In this document: piece by piece, positions 60,816-64,000 of the stretch
Position numbering within the stretch: the first letter of the stretch is position 1
Layout of the letters: each line of letters begins with the position of its first letter
Source: Allacma fusca
Lineage: Eukaryota > Arthropoda > Collembola > Symphypleona > Sminthuridae
DNA length: 64,000 bases
Direction of reading: 5' to 3'
NCBI GenBank assembly: GCA_947179485.1
Contig: OX359246.1
Location: 73,249,508-73,313,507 of the forward strand
Position numbers and translations under genes: made by a program
The notes under the pieces: generated by a model
What the model was told of the DNA's origin: nothing
What the model saw: only the letters and a program-made list of their open reading frames with translations
The model's database searches: none

Positions 60816-62897
60816 ATGTCGAGGAAAAATGTAACTGGAGGGCAGATTCGAAGAAGGGTTAATAAGGAAATTGATACATTTATTGATTCATTGAAAAATA
60901 AAAACCGGCGTTCTGATTATGAGAATCCAAAATGTCCCACGGAAATAAATTTTGTGCCAAATTATGATGACGAATATCGCAGAAGCCGTGATTCTGAAGG
61001 AGGTAATAGGAATGTACAATGTGAAAATAATAATGATAGTGTAATGGGATACAGTGAAGCATTCAACAACCCTGCAGGGCACGGCTCAAATGTGTGCACA
61101 TATTCGTTGGAATCATCGGACGAAAATTCATTCGCTGCTGAGGGTTCTCCGAAAAACGCAATGACTGAAAAATTAAAATCACAGCTTCGTCATTGGAGTC
61201 TCACCGAGAATATTACCCACAACGCACTCGGAAAGTTACTGTCAATCCTCCAAGAACACTTTCCTGAGATTCCGAAGTCAGCAAAAACATTGCTCAAAAC
61301 TGAAGAAATTACACCAATCGAAAACATTCAAGGGGGAAGTCTATACTACCGTGGCATTGCCAAAGGAATTATAAATCGAATGTCGCCTGGCCTACTGAAT
61401 TTGGAAAATAGAAATATGTCAATGCAATTTAATATAGACGGTCTACCCCTGTATAACAGTTCGAGCACATCGTGTTGGCCTATTCTTGCAATATTGCTGG
61501 AGTCAAGTGATCGTCGCCCATTTGTTGTTGGAGCATTTGTAGGAAAATCTAAACCAAAATATATTTCAGAATATCTTCAACACTTCACAGCAGATTTGAA
61601 AGAATTATTGGAGAACGGTATCGAATATTTTGGTGAAGTATTTAAAATAATACTTCCTAAGTGTGTTTTCATCGCGGATGCCCCGGCAAGATCCTTCATT
61701 AAATCAGTTGTAGGACACGCCGGGTATTACTCTTGTGAAAGGTGCATAACAAAAGGAGTTTGGCACAATAAAATGACATTTCCGGAGTTTACGGCAATGT
61801 TGAGAAGTGAACAAAATTTTTTGGAGCGAGTGTATGAAGAACATCATTCAGTACCCTACAAAACTGAGGAATCACCGCTGGAAAAAATTGGAGTGGGAAT
61901 GATTACACAAACTCCAGTGGATCCAATGCATTTGGTTTACATAGGAGTCACGAAGCGTTTAATTAGGTTATGGATGAAAGGCCCCTTGAAAACAAGAATT
62001 CCATCAACTCAATCTGCCTTAATATCCCAGCGCCTCAAAAAATGTGTACCATTAGTACCAACTGAATTTCAGCGAAAACCTCGAGACATCGAAATTTTTA
62101 GCAAATGGAAAGCTTCAGAATGCAGACAGTTTCTTTTATACACCGGCCCTGTAGTTCTTTCTGGAGTTTTGGAAAAGGCAGTTTACGATAATTTCATGTT
62201 AGTAAGCGTTGCTATACGAATATTGGCAGGTTCGGATCGCACTAAATACGGATATGCCGATTCTCTACTAAAAACATGGGCGTGCCATTTTAGCCAACTT
62301 TACGGTCAAAATGAGGTGGTTTTTAACATTCATGCAATGATTCACTTAGCCAAGGATTGTGAGAGACATGGGCCTTTGGAAAGCTTCAGCTCATTTCCAT
62401 TTGAATCATTTTTGGGCACCCTTAAAAGAACAATACGAGCGAATCATCACCCTCTTCAGCAGTTGCATCGCCGAATCGAAGAGAGGGAATCCATAGAATA
62501 TTTAAGTCCTCGTGCAGATCGAATTGATTTTCAAATCGAACACACATTGGGACCCTGTCCGGTGGAATTCCAAACTTTCAAACAATATCGACATGTGCAC
62601 ATAAAAGGACAAATATTTTCTCTAAACCGAAACAACTGCTTCATCGCTTACAAAAATGAAGTGTACAAATTAAAAAATTTAATTAAAAAAGATGAAAGTG
62701 TCATTCTTGTGGTAGTAAAAGTTCAACGTACATCAGATTTATTTACTTACCCCATAGCGTCATCCACGCTTGGAATAAAAGTAATTGAGAAAACAAGTTC
62801 TGTTTTGCAATGTTTGCCTTATAATAGCAACATTCAAAAACTGTTTCCTGTAAACGGTGCAAATTTAGTGGTGTTCCCTCTTTGTCATACCCAATAA
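60816..62897 (+). CDS. Transposase_21 (tnp2)-like DNA transposase
   Basis: Single open exon, 693 aa from the ATG at 60816 (the frame is open three codons further up but without ATG). The N-terminal 120 residues are basic then low-complexity. The catalytic-type region contains FNIDGLPLYNSSSTSCWPIL (first Asp at about 208), FIADAPARSFIK (second Asp at about 288), GHAGYYSCERC with a CxxC pair at about 307-310, VDPMHLVYIG at about 368, and further on FNIHAMIHLAKDCERHGPLE and SFLGTLKRTIR. This matches the metazoan 'transposase domain-containing' proteins with tnp2-like folds. No internal stop, so possibly active. It is followed 20 bases on by the second gene of the element. Confidence 0.85.
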   Translation: MSRKNVTGGQIRRRVNKEIDTFIDSLKNKNRRSDYENPKCPTEINFVPNYDDEYRRSRDSEGGNRNVQCENNNDSVMGYSEAFNNPAGHGSNVCTYSLESSDENSFAAEGSPKNAMTEKLKSQLRHWSLTENITHNALGKLLSILQEHFPEIPKSAKTLLKTEEITPIENIQGGSLYYRGIAKGIINRMSPGLLNLENRNMSMQFNIDGLPLYNSSSTSCWPILAILLESSDRRPFVVGAFVGKSKPKYISEYLQHFTADLKELLENGIEYFGEVFKIILPKCVFIADAPARSFIKSVVGHAGYYSCERCITKGVWHNKMTFPEFTAMLRSEQNFLERVYEEHHSVPYKTEESPLEKIGVGMITQTPVDPMHLVYIGVTKRLIRLWMKGPLKTRIPSTQSALISQRLKKCVPLVPTEFQRKPRDIEIFSKWKASECRQFLLYTGPVVLSGVLEKAVYDNFMLVSVAIRILAGSDRTKYGYADSLLKTWACHFSQLYGQNEVVFNIHAMIHLAKDCERHGPLESFSSFPFESFLGTLKRTIRANHHPLQQLHRRIEERESIEYLSPRADRIDFQIEHTLGPCPVEFQTFKQYRHVHIKGQIFSLNRNNCFIAYKNEVYKLKNLIKKDESVILVVVKVQRTSDLFTYPIASSTLGIKVIEKTSSVLQCLPYNSNIQKLFPVNGANLVVFPLCHTQ

Positions 62898-62916
62898 TTA
62901 TTTACTGTTATTACAG

Positions 62917-63939
62917 ATGTTTGCACTGGTGGAATTTGTGAAAGATGTATCAAATGAGGGGACTACAGCTTGTGAGAGTTCATTTTTCCTGGCTAAACAC
63001 GGATCAAACTTCCTCCTATTGGCCAGGGAATGCTAGATATTTTGGTGCTTTCAAAAATTCAACCCCACCCGGAGCAAAATGTGAGCAAAAATGCTAGCAA
63101 AAGTCCTGTCCTGTCAATGTGAAATTTGTATCAGGTTACTGTCCTCAAATTCGATCTTCGAACAATATTAATATTCCTATATTTTCAAATTATTAATTTT
63201 ATTGAATTTATAATGACGTCATACATACCAAAGCTAATACTTCATAATTTACTTTTTACAGATAATTTGGACCAAGTAAGCAAAAGTCGAGACAAATTCA
63301 TCCATGATTCTGAATTCGATTCTACGATGGACGAAGCAAATATAAAGTTAAGAAAAACGAAACCCATTCCCGCTGCCAAATCACGAGAATCAAATTCCAG
63401 CAGTCCTGATTCCAGTCCTACCAATCAGATAAGACCGAAACAATCGAATCTTCCACCTGCTCCGGCTGTGGAACCTCTTCCTTCAGCCAGTGTTTCGACA
63501 CCATTGGCGACCTTTGCTTATTTGGATTCCGAAGAGCAAATTACGACAGTTCTGGAAAATAATGACGGTAAACGAGACAAATCTGCGCCCACAGTTTCTA
63601 CTAATCGGGACGTTTCTATTGGTACGTCAATTTTATTTTTATAATTTATATCTCGTTGATATGTACAGCATGGCTGGTTATATTTTGTATCTCAAATAAT
63701 TAATCACAGGGATTCAAACCGAAATTTTGAAGAAGGTCAAAATTTTGATTGAAAAGGTAGATCAATTATCCTTCGAAGTAAGAACAATGAAGGGGTCTTT
63801 AACACACAATATGGAAGATGAATTTCGGGATGATCAACATTTGCCTGTAAATTCGGAGAAAGCATTGCTTGAATTTGATTCGTTATTGAATTGTGATGAA
63901 GATTTGAAAAGAGTGGTAATTTACATTACAGACACGTAA
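62917..63939 (+). pseudogene. DUF4806-like accessory protein of the transposon, frame-disturbed
   Basis: Exon 1 (62917-63080) begins MFALVEFVKDVSN; the expected continuation with VRVHFSWLN and SSYWPGNARYFG is in the next frame, so a one-base shift near 62955-62975 is needed. Exon 2 (63262-63621, after TTTTTACAG) is acidic and Ser/Pro-rich, and exon 3 starts at 63710 after TCACAG. Phases 1 and 1 agree across both introns. Exon 3 ends in LPVNSEKALLEFDSLLNCDE, the start of a DUF4806-like domain. The open frame stops at 63939 or splices at GTAATT (63916) to an exon beyond the window. Association of DUF4806 with this transposase type is from memory. A tiny unrecognised intron or sequence error could explain the shift. 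Confidence 0.55.
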
Positions 63940-64000
63940 TTTATCTTTTATATTGTAATTGATTATGTAGTCAATTGAAGCAAAAACTAGCATTTCTTTT

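Overview
The window is eukaryotic, almost certainly arthropod nuclear DNA: AT-rich, with intron-split genes (GT-AG plus one apparent GC-AG), long gene-poor stretches and many DNA transposons. A springtail-like source is my inference from the receptor and DUF229 families; I could not test it.

From 1 to about 46 kb, and on to 55.5 kb, the window is a degenerate array of one repeated cassette: a minus-strand seven-TM chemoreceptor-like gene, about 5 kb of spacer, then on the plus strand a DUF229 (sulfatase-superfamily) gene and a small cysteine-rich knottin-like gene. Unit 1 (1-11.7 kb) has a broken receptor, the only complete DUF229 gene (8291-10838) and a frameshifted knottin. Unit 2 (11.7-27 kb) has a broken receptor almost identical to that of unit 1, a truncated secreted-peptide gene, a gutted DUF229 copy and a mostly open knottin copy. 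Unit 3 (30-46 kb) has an intact receptor, a DUF229 pseudogene and a frameshifted knottin. Unit 4 (46-55.5 kb) has an intact receptor followed by a complete two-exon secreted cysteine-rich peptide gene. Bases 1-5014 and 11729-17048 are a very recent duplication.

From 55.6 to 64 kb the cassette ends. This part holds transposon remnants, a clear four-exon minus-strand gene for a secreted tandem double-knottin peptide (58921-59437), and an autonomous-type transposon coding region: a 693-aa Transposase_21-like gene followed by a DUF4806-like second gene that appears frame-disturbed.

Non-autonomous elements are a major theme. At least five families have hAT-like terminal inverted repeats; several carry clean or near-clean 8-bp target-site duplications, read by comparing filled and empty cassette copies. 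Each family is packed with its own short word: TTCAATTC, CAAGTT, GGTACAGGTTC, TGCCCAAAA or CCTGATTTG. An internally deleted non-LTR retrotransposon (20300-22230) and three tandem-repeat blocks (27.8-28.5, 29.2-29.95 and 38.3-38.9 kb) make up most of the rest.
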